Positions 24,435 through 35,181 of a stretch of DNA of 64,000 nucleotides are shown here, one piece after another. This stretch comes from Galeruca laticollis (taxonomy: Eukaryota > Arthropoda > Insecta > Coleoptera > Chrysomelidae): assembly GCA_963921935.1 (NCBI GenBank), contig OY998176.1:173534445-173598444 (forward strand), read 5' to 3'. The notes beneath the pieces were generated by a model. It searched no databases and was not told the DNA's origin. It saw nothing but the letters and a program-made list of their open reading frames with translations. Both the position numbers and the translations under genes were made by a program. Position 1 is the stretch's first letter. The number at the start of each line of letters is the position of its first letter.

Positions 24435-24529
24435 TTGAGTGTATCTACCAACACCAATACACTCAAATTATGTATTTAATATTATTATTTATATAATTTG
24501 GATGTATCTACCAACACCAATACATCCAA
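24435..24529. other. Two stem-loops with identical 12-nt loops and compensatory stem changes
   Basis: Hairpin 1 is 24435-24466 (stem TTGAGTGTAT/ATACACTCAA) and hairpin 2 is 24498-24529 (stem TTGGATGTAT/ATACATCCAA). Both loops are CTACCAACACCA. The stems differ at two positions, each matched by the complementary change on the other side. They begin about 107 bases after the RT/GIY-YIG stop, in the 3' UTR of the Penelope transcript (minus strand). Confidence 0.8.
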
Positions 24530-24635
24530 AATTGGTTTTTTATTATTATTATTAAGTTAATGTAATAAGGGTGGTGCTGTTAGGAGTAACATGGTTGTTT
24601 AACACCACTTGATGAGCAAAATTAGTATCTAAGTA

Positions 24636-26772
24636 CTATAAAAATGAGTAGATCTCACTTAAGTGATCAATATCAGTTTTTTTGTTTATGACACTGTTAT
24701 TTTGTGAAATGAAAGCCATTTCCAAGAATGATCTTTTCGTTCTATTAGACTCAGTCGCCAACACTTTCACAGCATCATAATTCATCTGATGATCAAGAGA
24801 ATTTACATGAAAAGCTAACGCGCACCTCTCTGGGTGTAATCTAGAGTCACTCTTATGTGAAACTATACGGTTAGATAGAGATCTTAAAGTCTGCCCGATA
24901 TACTGCTTATCACAATCCCTACAAGGAATACTATACACCACGTTAGTACGTGAGATCAAAGGACTTTTATCTTTTACTCTAGTGTGAATCGATCTGATTG
25001 AAAGAACAGTTTTATTAGCAATTTTCAAATTACCACATGGAGGGAGCAATCTGGCAAGTCTCGGAGTTATGTCCTTAATAGGGGACACATCAGTTCCAAC
25101 ATCCGTCTGGGCTAAGTTAGGATGGCTATCTTCAAGCAACAAGTCCACAGCATTAGATGTGCTGGATAATATCTTATTCAATAATGATCTTGGATAAGAG
25201 TTATCCAAGAAAAGGTTGAGCAAAATATCAAGATTTTTATAATGAAAAACATTATTAGAAATTCTGAGTAATCTCTGTTTCATTTGTTTAACTTCGACTA
25301 GGCCTTTTTGAGGAAGTGCCAAAATAATGTCATCGACATATTTTTTTATAAAAAAAGGAGTAAAAGAAAGAACAGGTATGGCTGTATCCAGACCATCGTC
25401 CATGGCATATGCTGCCAAGATAGGAGAAATTGAAGCACCCATTGGATTACTAAAGGTTTGTTTGTAAATTTTGTTATTGAAAGTGAAGTAAGTACTATCA
25501 AACAGAAAAACTATTAATTCAAGAAAAGCTTCCTTCGGGATGTAGCAATGGACACTGATACGATCCCAACCCTTATCGAGTGCTCTCAAACGAGCATCAA
25601 TATAAACATTACTGAACAACGAGACCACATCCAAACTGGCCAGAACATAATTGTCTGGAATTACCAAATTATTAAACTTCTCAGAGACTTCAAAAGAGTC
25701 TTTAATAAAATACAAATTATCATAATCAAACGCTTTAGTCAGTATTCCTGTACAAAACTGCAATATTTTCTGTGGGGGCTCCTATCGAAACCACTATAGG
25801 TCTTACAGAGAGAACTGGGTTATGAACTTTCGGAAGAGAATAAAATTTTGGAGGGACACCATGGTAGCTCATGAGTTTCTTCTTTACCGTCATATCTATA
25901 TGATGTTTATTAAATAATGATTTAATTGAGTTGTTACTCTTTCTTTGTATAGAGGAAGTGGGATCACATGAAAGTTCTACATATGAACTATTGTTCAAAA
26001 CAATATCATTAGACAACTCAATATATTGTTGCCTGTCCATAATGACAGTGACGTTACCCTTATCGGATTGAGTAAGAATCAGATGAGGGTTCGTCTTGAA
26101 GAAGGCTTCAGATTTAAGTAAAAGGTTGTGAAAGGAAGAATTATTGTGAGGTTGATGTATGTAATTGGTGATAATATTGGTGGCTCTAGCTACCTTGATG
26201 TTTCTCATTTTCGAGTCTGTGATTGTGGAGGTGAGATAGTCTACATCAGATGAGATTGATTTGATTGGAATATCTTCCAAAATTACTGGTTCAATACTAA
26301 AGTTGGGACCCAAAGCTGAAAACTGTGAAATATCATCAGGTATAGTGGTATTAGAAATATTTCTCAACCAACCCGCTTTAGATTTCAACAATAATTTGAA
26401 TTGATCACTTTGTAATTTGTTAAGTTTATGTATATTATTATTTTTAATCTTGTGAAACAGTTTATTGTAGGTAACCTGTTGTTTACTTGAAAAGTTATGA
26501 AAATGAAATTCGATGGATAAATAGACTATTGTCCTTTTCAAAGTTGACAAATTTGATTCTAAGTTACTAATCAATGAATGGTTATTAGAAATTTCAATAT
26601 TAAGAAGTTTTACCCCTAACCTGTAATCAATCCCTGTTTTCTTGTGAATGTCTTGTCTCATCAGGAGGTCGTCAATCGGTCTAATGGACGCAGTTATATG
26701 ATTGGGTAAAATCCCTGATTTTCTACATTTCAATAAAAAACACTTCCTGTTGTATTCACGGGCAAGTTTCAT
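24636..26772 (-). pseudogene. Penelope-like RT/GIY-YIG protein, one frameshift
   Basis: Starting at ATG 26772, 345 codons (MKLAREYNRK...) carry the N-terminal domain and the entry to RT (PKFYSLPKVHNPVLSVRPIV). The frame is lost around 25755-25765 in ENIAVLYRN. The protein continues in another frame from QFCTGIL to the stop at 24636. That part has the RT A box LASLDVVSLF, NPMGASISPILA, the catalytic KYVDDIILAL, a linker, and the GIY-YIG endonuclease (VYSIPCRDCDKQYIGQT, then R..SH). A one-base lesion explains the break, and otherwise the protein looks full length for a Penelope element. The RT is related to telomerase. The endonuclease nicks target DNA. Confidence 0.9.
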
Positions 26773-26862
26773 TTTGGTTTTAGATCATGCTTTGTATTTT
26801 TGAACAGCTGTTTCTCCGTAGTTCAAGTAGATGTGACGATAAAACCCCATGTCTGTAAGTAG

Positions 26863-26955
26863 AAGAAGGATAGTCTTTGCTGACTAGTTAGGAATAAAAC
26901 TAGTGAATATTGGGGGAGTTTTATTCCTAACTAGTCAGCAAAGACTATCCTTCTT
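26863..26955. repeat. Perfect 38-bp inverted repeat at the Penelope 5' edge, 17-nt loop
   Basis: 26863-26900 and 26918-26955 are exact reverse complements. The spacer 26901-26917 is TAGTGAATATTGGGGGA, part of the sequence also found at the 3' edge. It fits the short inverted extension reported at Penelope insertions. Confidence 0.9.
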
Positions 26956-27684
26956 CGATGTGTATAAAAATGCAAATCGACAGACGATAGAGCGACTTGG
27001 ATTACGGACTTCTGCTCCTCCAAGTTCAGCCGCCTCCAGTGCGAAGCGTAGCTCGAAGGTACTGACTTTGACCTTAAACGCTTTACACTATTCACCGCCG
27101 AGTGTTGTACTAAGTCGGAGTATTGATCCGACCCTTATACATCATTCACTTGAACGGCCGTTGGTTTTTGGTATTGACGGAAACGAGAACGATTGTTTGG
27201 TGTGGTATTGACACATCGAAAACTGTACAGTATCTTCGTACGGTTGCACCGTTGAGCCGGGTATTGACTGGCTGTAAACGATCGCTCTATCCGTTAGTAT
27301 GATTCTGGTGTAGTATTGACGTGCCATAATAACTACAGACCCTACGAACCGAGATATTCGTTAAGCTGGGTACTGACTAGGTATAAACGATACTCTCACA
27401 TCTTGAGAATAAAACCGAAAGAGTATTGATCTGTCGGTTGCACATACCCTTGGCTGTCTGAACATTTCATAGGACGCAGAGAATCCCGTACACCGTCACC
27501 GGAGTTGAAGTACACACCGTTACAATTACACCTACTTACTTTCAGACCGTCAGTACGTATTGATCAACGGAAGAGTTCGGACCATCGAAGCGTGATTTCC
27601 AAAATAATTACAAACCAGACAATGAATCAGTTAATTTAGTTGAACTCTGTCTCCTTTGGGCTTACCTGGGCAATACGCATTATA
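26956..27684 (+). repeat. 5'-truncated left LTR of copy A
   Basis: Matches the right LTR from its base ~155 onward ('gatgtgtataaaaatgc') to the end. It terminates CATTATA where the right LTR ends CATTACA. Confidence 0.9.
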
Positions 27685-27687
27685 GAA

Positions 27688-27700
27688 TGGCGCCCAGCAG
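27688..27700 (+). other. Primer-binding site of copy A
   Basis: TGGCGCCCAGCAG three bases after the LTR end. The equivalent in copy B is TGGCGCCCGAGCAG. TGGCGCC is a common tRNA-primed PBS start. Confidence 0.75.
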
Positions 27701-27842
27701 AAAAATTAAATGGCGTAGCCCGGTATCAACATTTTTTTGGCCCATTAACGGAGATTATCGAAACAAAAGAATTTTTATAACAAGAATATTAGCACAAATT
27801 CGAAAGACAGAGTTTTTTAGAACGTCGTAATAAGCACTGACA

Positions 27843-28265
27843 TTGGCATCCGAAAGCGATGATGGAGCGTATTGATTAGAAGTTGCGGACGAAAAAGTTG
27901 GATGGGTTTATAGACTACGACAATCAGATATCCGCGCAGAATTAGAATCCAGAGGGTTAGTTTCGACAGGAAAAATGTCAGAACTAAGAGCTAGATTAAT
28001 GGACCACTTACGGACGGCCATCACAAATACACCAAACATCCAGGACAAGAGTAACGTTACTCTGGAACCAGTAATACATACTCAACCACAGGAGGACAAG
28101 GATTTACAAGCTCTAGAGATAATTAGAAAATGGGGTATACATTATGATGGACCCAGAGACCCAATAGAATTCCTGGAATCGGTGAATGGGCTCAAACATT
28201 GCACGTGCAGAAGACAACCGGGAAACGAAAATGGAACTGGACAAACCAGGGGTCCTCCAGTTCCA
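27843..28265 (+). pseudogene. Gag N-terminus with SAP-like motif (truncated)
   Basis: The frame LASESDDGAY*LEVADEK...RLRQSDIRAELESRGL, then TGKMSELRARLMDHL, looks like a SAP-type nucleic-acid-binding helix pair at the Gag start, followed by WGIHYDGPRDPIEFLE, typical of the capsid N-terminus. Against copy B (ATG at 56141) the start codon is TTG and a Gly codon has become TGA. After residue ~135 the frame runs into the minisatellite. Non-functional. Confidence 0.75.
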
Positions 28266-28272
28266 CAATACA

Positions 28273-28893
28273 GACCGACCAGGCCGACTAGACCGACCTG
28301 ACCGACAGACCGACTAGACCGACAGACAGACCAGACCGACAGACCGACAGACCGACAGACCGACAGACCGACAGACCGACAGACCGACAGAACGACAGAC
28401 CGACAGATCGACAGACCGACAGACCGACAGACCGACAGCCTGACAAACCGACAGACCGACAGACCGACAGACCGACTGACCGACAGACCGACAGACCGAC
28501 AGACCGACAGACCGACAGACCGACAGACCGACAGACCAACAGACCGACAGACCGACAGACCGACAGACCGACAGACCGACAGACCGACAGACCGACAGAC
28601 CGACAGACCGACAGACCGACAGACCGACAGACCGACAGACCGACAGACCGACAGACCGACAGACCGACAGACCGACAGACCGACAGACCGACAGACCGAC
28701 AGACCGACAGACCGACAGACCGACAGACCGACAGACCGACATACCGACAGACCGACAGACCGACAGACCGACAGACCGACAGACCGACAGACGAACAGAC
28801 CGACATACCGACATACCGACATACCGACATACCGACAGACCGACAGACCGACAGACCAGCAGACCTACAGACCGACGGACCGACAGACCGACA
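28273..28893. repeat. Minisatellite, 8-bp unit CCGACAGA, about 70 copies
   Basis: A nearly homogeneous array with scattered variants (for example 'ccgacata' near 28740 and 28805-28835). The unit length is not divisible by three and contains no stop, so all frames on both strands stay open. This produces long spurious frames such as the minus-strand CRSVGLSV repeat. It lies between gag and the polypurine tract, where pol should be. Confidence 0.95.
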
Positions 28894-28973
28894 ACGACCC
28901 AGCGATAATGACAACAAAAAAATCTTTCCGAATTTCATTCTTGGAAACATTTTTTCCCGAAGAGAGGGGGATC

Positions 28974-29877
28974 TGTAATGATATATATTCATTACTATAA
29001 ATATCGATTCAAGAAACCAGTTAACACCGTGATGACGAGGTACCCCACCAGAAACAGCAAGTCCCCCACGCCAATATGCGCACGAAGAATCGACAGTAGA
29101 AGGGAAGGAGACTTCCTCCACCACCTCTACGATGTGTATAAAAATGCAAATCGACAGACGATAGAGCGACTTGGATTACGGACTTCTGCTCCTCCAATTT
29201 CAGCAGCCTCCAATGCGAAGCGTAGGTCGAAAGTACTGACATTGACCTTAAACGCTTTACACTATTCACCGCCGAGTGTTGTACTAAGTCGGAGTATTGA
29301 TCCGACTTTTATACATCATTCACTTGAACGGCCGTTGGTTTCTGGTATTGACGGAAACGAGAACGATTGTTCAAACTGTTAGAAAAAATTCGGTGTGGTA
29401 TTGACACACCGAAAACTCTACAGTATCTTCGAACGGTTGCATCGTTGAGCCGGGTATTGACTGGCTGTAAACGATCGCTCTAACTGTTAGTATGATTCTG
29501 GTGTGGTATTGACGTGCCATAATAACTACAGACCCTACGAACCGAGATATTCGTTAAGCTGGGTACTGACTAGCTATAAACGATACTCTGACATCTTGAG
29601 ACTAAAACCGAAATAGTATTGATCTGTCGGTTGCTCATACCCTTGGCAGTCTGAACATTTCATAGGACGCAGAGAATCTTGTACACCGTCACCGGAGTTG
29701 AAGTACACACCGTTACAATTACACCTACCTACTTTCAGACCGTCAGTACGTATCAATCAACGGAAGAGTACGGACCATCGAAGCGTGATTTCCAGAATAA
29801 TTACGCACCAGACAATAAATCAGTTAATTTAATTGAACTCTGTCTCCTTTGGGCTTACCTGGGCAAAACGCATTACA
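28974..29877 (+). repeat. Right LTR of copy A (904 bp)
   Basis: Begins TGTAATG right after the polypurine tract and ends CATTACA. AAAT follows, but no matching duplication can be checked because the left LTR is truncated. Confidence 0.9.
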
Positions 29878-30485
29878 AATCCACACCCTTCAACTTCTCC
29901 AACTCGTTATTTTTAAATGGGGTATATACCATGTGTGGCCCATTTTTAGAAACGCATTTAGATGGAGTATTTAGACATAATGGTCGTCGACGATTTTTTT
30001 CGATATTTACACCTTATTTGCACAAAGAGTCTCAATTGATTTAAAGTGCAGCATGTCTTAAAAAAGAAACGGACCGCCTATGGTTTGCAATTTGACTCTC
30101 TCCATTTTGTCATGAAATAATTTTACCTTACAATTTATTAATAATCATTCATCTAACACTTTTCGTATTGACGTAAATGTTTTCACATTTCTTGTTCATA
30201 GATTTTAGAATGAAATTTCAACAAATGAAAACACTTTCTTCCAAACAATTTGTTCCCTTTTTCACTATGTAATTGATTAACTATCAATTTAATACTCAAA
30301 TAGCAAAACATTTGCCTTTTGACGATATGCAAGGTGATGTTGAAAGTCTTGCAAACATTATTCAGGGTATCAGCGTTAATTGGATTAATTTATGTTCTAA
30401 CTCTCTCATTTAGTTAATCAATATTAGGTCTGTTGACGTAAACTTGGCACTTGAGGTATATCACAAAAAACTGATGGAGATAAGT
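29878..30485. other. Unassigned sequence
   Basis: No convincing gene or repeat was recognised. A short frame covering 29900-30040 has no recognisable motif. Confidence 0.4.
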
Positions 30486-30679
30486 CAGGAGATCTTGCCG
30501 GCTACTCTAAAAATCCTCGTCTACCAATCGATCTATGCTACCGGACAATTTACTATGGAACTAGCAAGATGGAGCCCCACGGCATTACGCACAACAGGTA
30601 CGTGAATACCTAAATAATATTTTTCTCAATAGATTGATTGGCATACGAGGATTTTTTGAGTAGCCAGCTAGATCTCCTG
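30486..30679. mobile_element. 194-bp MITE with about 50-bp terminal inverted repeats
   Basis: CAGGAGATCTTGCCGGCTAC at the left end is mirrored by a variant ending in GATCTCCTG at 30679. Pairing continues inward through 'aatcctcgt' and 'ccaatc.atctat'. It is too short to code for a transposase. Flanks are AT-rich and the target duplication is unclear. Confidence 0.8.
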
Positions 30680-30714
30680 ATAAAACCCCATCAAATTTTT
30701 TTTAACGAATGTGC

Positions 30715-31606
30715 TGTTGTATACATTCCGGAGGCTGTATCGTGTTAAGAAACTGAAATTCCTCCAAAAACATATTACTTCAAGTACCACAGCACCTGTT
30801 CTACTGGCTCTGGTGAGCTGAAAATGAATAGAGTTTATCCGTGAAGTGCCCTGAACGATATTCAATCATAAAATTGTTGACTCCTTGCTGTATCGTGCTA
30901 ACAAGACATGTTACGATAAGTGACCGATGACATGCACCGTTTTGTTCGTGTTGTTATTGCTGAAAACGGGAAAATAACCTAAAAACATCCAAAATTCTAA
31001 CTATTTTTGGGGCAAACAAATAATTTTCGCGGACATTATATAGGGTTGGGCTGAAAAGTAATCAATTTTCAAGATTATTGCATATTCTCTCATTCAGTGA
31101 GGATTTTTCTGTTGATCAGTAGCGGCTAATTTGACGATTAGCATTATAGTCGAGTGAAAAGTGCTCTCATTGTAAGACATAACGTTTTTTAGTAGATTAG
31201 ATCATTATCATAAAATTGGTGATTTAATGCACTCCGGAGACAATATCATGCTAACAAGAGAAAATAACGAAAAGAAGTCGACGACGACGACGATGACATA
31301 CATATAGGATTTTTCTTTAAAAACCCTTTTTTGTATGAAAAACCTAAAAACAAATCACAAAAAAATCGGAAATTGCAACTTTTTTTGGCGTGAAATAAAG
31401 CTTTTCTCGATTCGTAGATAGGATTGGCGGATAGGCAATAAACTATTTTGAAGATTAAAACTAAGTTTCCCGCACTCATACACTTCGAAGGCTGCATCGT
31501 GCTAACAAACCGAAATTTCTCCTGAAATTAGCAAAAATGTGGTACATGTGGATTCATAAGACCCATTATACTGGCTCCGGTGAGTTGAAAAACAATGGCG
31601 TAATCT
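30715..31606 (+). repeat. ~170-bp-unit repeat family, copy I (degenerate)
   Basis: Contains GCTGTATCGTG motifs at 30734 and 30888 and variants near 31245 and 31490. It has the (GAC)n segment near 31277 and the end segment 'ttttctcgattcgtagatag' at 31403. At about 31425-31475 the end of one unit block runs directly into the start of another ('gattaaaactaag.ttt.ccgca'), so two copies are joined tail to head. Confidence 0.75.
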
Positions 31607-31765
31607 TAGAGTTATTATGTAGAATAGAGAGGGCGATTCAATGATTAATACGTTTATTTTTGCGGCAAACAATCCTAAACGCCAGTAGTGAAGTGATGAC
31701 TGAATTACTAAAAGTGGGGATGGTATTTTGGATAGATGGCCTTGGTAATTTCGGCTGTTTTCCAG
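31607..31765 (+). repeat. Dispersed repeat shared with 61996-62150
   Basis: 'agagagggc.attca', 'acgtttatttttgc' and 'taaacgccagtagtgaa' recur in both places in the same order. Both copies directly follow sequence of the ~170-bp-unit family. Confidence 0.75.
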
Positions 31766-32207
31766 TAGCGCCAGTCCATCGCCTGAGGAAAGTGATACAA
31801 GCCCGAATTGCTCACTGATCCAAACCAATTCACCGCGACTTCACCGGCACCGTGGACACATCCACCAGAAGACCAACCAACCCCATGTTCTGCCGAACTT
31901 CTTAGTTCGACAGTTCACTCAACTACACTAGGAAGAGTATATCCAATTGTTGCTCTAGAAATAAAAATTTATTTATGAAAACAAAAATTGCGTAAATAAT
32001 CTTGTTATATTTTAGTTTCCAAATAAGCAAGCCACATCAACCAGAAGAAGGAAGAGGAAGGACATTTAACACCTAGGTAAATATAAAACTTCTGAAATCT
32101 AATAAGTCAGGAAACCTTTAACTAGGGAGGCAACTCCCTCCGGCAATGAGACTGCTGTCGGTTTCAGCTTTCACCTCCAAATCCTACACCACACTCTAAA
32201 CCCAAAA
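31766..32207. other. Unassigned sequence
   Basis: No gene recognised. A possible splice acceptor (ttatattttag, ~32018) and donor (cctaggtaaat, ~32078) bracket about 60 bases, but no frame supports an exon with confidence. Confidence 0.3.
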
Positions 32208-32561
32208 ATGTCCTCTAGACACCGCCGCAGCAGCAGAACTGCAAAAACCCCTTCAGAACACCACCAATACTTTTTCCTTCCTGAAATCCAGAAAATCTTC
32301 GACGAAATCGACCCCCATCGCACAATTTTCTCCAAGAAATGATACGAACAATACAACATACACCCTAACTCGCCCGAAAAACAAAAAGTCTCAGACCTTT
32401 GTGAGAAAGAATTCCCTCTTCTCACATCTACCAAACCCAACCCTCAGCTCACACATCCAAAAAAAACCATTATTACTCAACACCATCTCCTCAAACTTCA
32501 TCAAAACCAACCTCGTCAAAACATTGTAACCGCTTACTTGCTCAATAATATTACCAGGTAA
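32208..32561 (+). pseudogene. Unknown C/A-rich frame with one internal TGA
   Basis: One frame of 117 codons from ATG 32208 to TAA 32559, interrupted only by TGA at 32340-32342. Residues 1-15 are Arg/Ser-rich (MSSRHRRSSRTAKTPS), followed by FLPEIQKIFDEIDPHRTIF and a Lys/Pro/His-rich C-terminus. Base composition is clearly richer in C than the surroundings, which suggests past coding selection. I do not recognise the protein. A donor-like CAGGTAAC sits at the end, so it could be a decayed exon. An ORF1 of an unidentified LINE is another option. Confidence 0.35.
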
Positions 32562-33087
32562 CAGAATTAGGGTGTCTAGATTGACAGTTTATAGCCAGCG
32601 GCTAGTACTCATGTGGAGACGGCGTGACTTCATCTACGTGCTAAGCAAATGATCATCACATCAAATTTATTTAGGTGTAAAAGGGCGCCAACTAGATTTG
32701 CCGTTAATTTCATGAAAGTCCATTCCTAAAAATCTACTAAAAAGAATGAAATAAAAGACAAACCCGTACTCGTACGTATATTGTACTTTCTATACAAGAA
32801 TGAGTAAAGGCGTCGACAAATTTTGATAGTAGTTTCAGTGATCTACTCGGGTAATGTTGAAAAGTTTCATTGTGATGAAAAGCTTGAATAAAATCCGTTA
32901 ATCCACTACCAGTTGTTTCTAAATTTAAAATGAGATGATTAGGTGACCTGCTAGGTCAAATAAAATTAGTGAAAGCTAAATAATAAGCACAATTTCTCAA
33001 CATACCCGCTTGCTAAACCCGCGAACAAAATATAATTGACATTATCACATACGCACAATTTTTTTTATCAGTTAACAATCAAGTATA
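32562..33087. other. Unassigned sequence
   Basis: About 525 bases without recognised genes or repeats. Confidence 0.4.
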
Positions 33088-33089
33088 TA

Positions 33090-35181
33090 CAGGGTGATTC
33101 ATAACTATTGGGACAAAGGCTAAGGGTAGATTTGTTTGGACCAAAATATGGCGATAGGACCAAATATACCTATATAAAATATTGCTATGAAAAAAGATAA
33201 AGGGCGTTAAAGTAAATTTTTTTTTTCGTTTTTTGCTAATAATGTCACTGTATACCTATCGATTGTTATCAAAATTGGCGGAGAGGCATAATTTTACACA
33301 GGCAATATTATGTTATGTATTATTTGACATTTTCTTACAGGGGAAGCCTCGTGAAGGATTTGTGATGATGAAATTGACTGGTAACTTTTTTATACGAAAC
33401 TTTCTAGTGATTTTTATTACAAAATATGACATAACCATCATTTCTACGTAATATTTGTACTCTTGTTCAAACACGATATTCTCATTCATTTTCGAGAAAA
33501 ACGCAATTGAACAGTTCAGAGTATCGGAAGAGGATTTCAAGTAACGGACAATGAAAAAACTTGTATCTTAAGGCTTTTATTTCGACGATAAAACATAATT
33601 AGAAACAATGTAACATAGGAAGAGCAAACTCAAATTGAATGTTCTACGTGGCCTCCTCCGACTTCTAAGCCTTTTCTAATTCTTTTAATAACGGACTTTT
33701 GAACTTCAAAGAACATATTATTCTGTCACCTTATAAAGTTACCCGCATTTTTTATTTTTCTCCAGAATTCGTCTCTCGAGTTAATTTCATTGTCAAAAAC
33801 TAAGGACTACATATGTCCCCAAACATAAAAGCTCCATCCTGCATAAACCACATTTTATTCCTCATAGCTAATGACAGATTATCCAAAATATCACTAGAAT
33901 TATTTTGCAAAAAAGAATAAGAATATCAATCCAAATTTGGAGGCTGAACATATGGCCCTAGTAGTTGGTCGCCTATAATGCCACACCAAATATTCAATTT
34001 GAACTCATGCTGGAAATGTCTTTTTTTAAGAGCATGCGGATTTTTCTCTTCCCAATAATGGCTTTTTCGCCAATTGAATACCCCTCGTCTGGTAAAAGTC
34101 GCTTCATCGGTGAACATAATATTCTTAATAAAATTTCGGTCATCATTATGCATGTTGAGAATACGTTGGCAGAACTGTAACCGTCGTGGGAGATCTCTTG
34201 GAAGCAAATTTTGAACAGGAGTGAAGTGATAAGGGTCGAACTTTTCTTTTTTAAAAATTCTAATAATAGACGACTGACTTACTCTTGTTGCTGATGACAA
34301 ATGACGCGAATTTACTGTAGGATTTTCATCTATTTGAACCAAAATTTCATCTTCATGATTAGGTGAAATTTGTTTCGGACGATCACCTGGATTTGTATTG
34401 CGAAATGACCCGGTTCCACCCTAACGATGAAATAGATTTGACAAAGTTTTGTGATTTGGTTGCCTTCTGCCTGGATATAACAATTCATACCTTCTAGCTG
34501 CAAAGCGCCCGCAAAACTGTTCTTGCGGGTATACACAAATCATATCCCGCATTTCTTCATTCGTAAAATGATTGTGACGAGGCATTTCAATCGAAAAAGT
34601 ATATGATAGCTTTAAAAATGTAACAATTGACTATAAACTCGCAGCAACAAATATTCACTAACAAGAAATGTCATTTACCAGCAACAATTATCTGATAGTC
34701 CATAGCACACTTTTCATGAATGAAATAATATTTGAAATCCCCTTCCGATACTCTGAACTGTTCAATTGCGTTTTTCGCGAAAACGAATGAAAATATTGTG
34801 TTTGAACAAGAGTACCAATTTTACGTATAAATTAGGTTTATGCCATATTTTCTAATAAAAATCACTAAAAGGTTTCGTCAAAAAAACTTACCAGTCAATT
34901 TCATCATCAGAAATCCTACACGAGGCTCCCCCTGTAACAAAATATCAAATAATACATAAAATAATATTGCCTGTGTAAAATTATGCCTCTGTGCCGATTT
35001 TGATAAAAATCTATAAATATACAGTGAAACTATTAGCAAAAAACGAAAAAAAAATTCAACTTTAACGCTCTTTATCTTTTTCCACACCAATATTTTATTG
35101 AGGTATATTTGGTCCTATCGCCATATTTTGGTCCAAACAATCTACCCTTAGCCTATGTCCCAATAGTTACGAATCACCCTG
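33090..35181 (-). mobile_element. Mariner-superfamily DNA transposon with about 450-bp terminal inverted repeats
   Basis: The ends read CAGGGTGATTC... and ...GAATCACCCTG, flanked by TA on both sides. Inverted similarity continues inward to about 33541 on the left and 34735 on the right. A minus-strand transposase remnant lies between. TA duplications and CAGGGTG ends fit the Tc1/mariner superfamily. Long inverted repeats are unusual for compact mariners. Confidence 0.9.
33630..34585 (-). pseudogene. Mariner-type transposase with internal deletion
   Basis: From ATG 34585: MPRHNHFTNEEMRDMI, then YELLYPGRRQPNHKTLSNLFHR is the N-terminal helix-turn-helix seen in many insect mariner relatives. 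A frame break lies near 34420. The next frame (34342-33926) has RHLSSATRVSQSSIIRI, then the first catalytic Asp in FTDEATFTRRGVFNW, and IWCGIIGDQLLGPY. After a stop, WFMQDGA (second Asp) follows near 33840. The segment that normally ends in RSPDLTP and bears the third acidic residue is missing. A C-terminal piece (VIKRIRKGLEVGGGHVEHSI) ends at 33630. Inactive. Confidence 0.85.

Larger units (their letters stand above)
23715..26912 (-). mobile_element. Penelope-like retroelement (RT plus GIY-YIG endonuclease)
   Basis: The minus-strand coding region 26772-24636 has Penelope-type RT and GIY-YIG motifs. AAAACTAGTGAATATTG occurs in direct orientation at 23715-23731 and 26896-26912, marking both edges. 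A hammerhead-like motif lies inside the 3' edge and a 38-bp inverted repeat spans the 5' edge. Both features are described for Penelope elements. Its 5' side abuts, and probably truncated, the LTR starting at 26956. Confidence 0.85.
26956..29877 (+). mobile_element. Deleted Gypsy-like LTR element carrying a minisatellite (copy A)
   Basis: The left LTR (26956-27684) lacks its first ~155 bp, where the Penelope edge begins. The right LTR is 28974-29877 (TGTAATG...CATTACA). Between them are a PBS, the start of gag, an 8-bp minisatellite and a polypurine tract (gaagagagggggatc). Protease, RT and integrase are absent. It is the same family as 55033-57976. Confidence 0.9.

Noticed and set aside
28273..28893. 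CRISPR-like array
   Set aside because: The repeats are directly adjoining 8-bp units without unique spacers, inside a eukaryotic LTR element.
28142..29124. Long minus-strand frames encoding repeated CRSVGLSV
   Set aside because: They are translations of an 8-bp minisatellite that has no stop in any frame. No start context or domain supports a protein.
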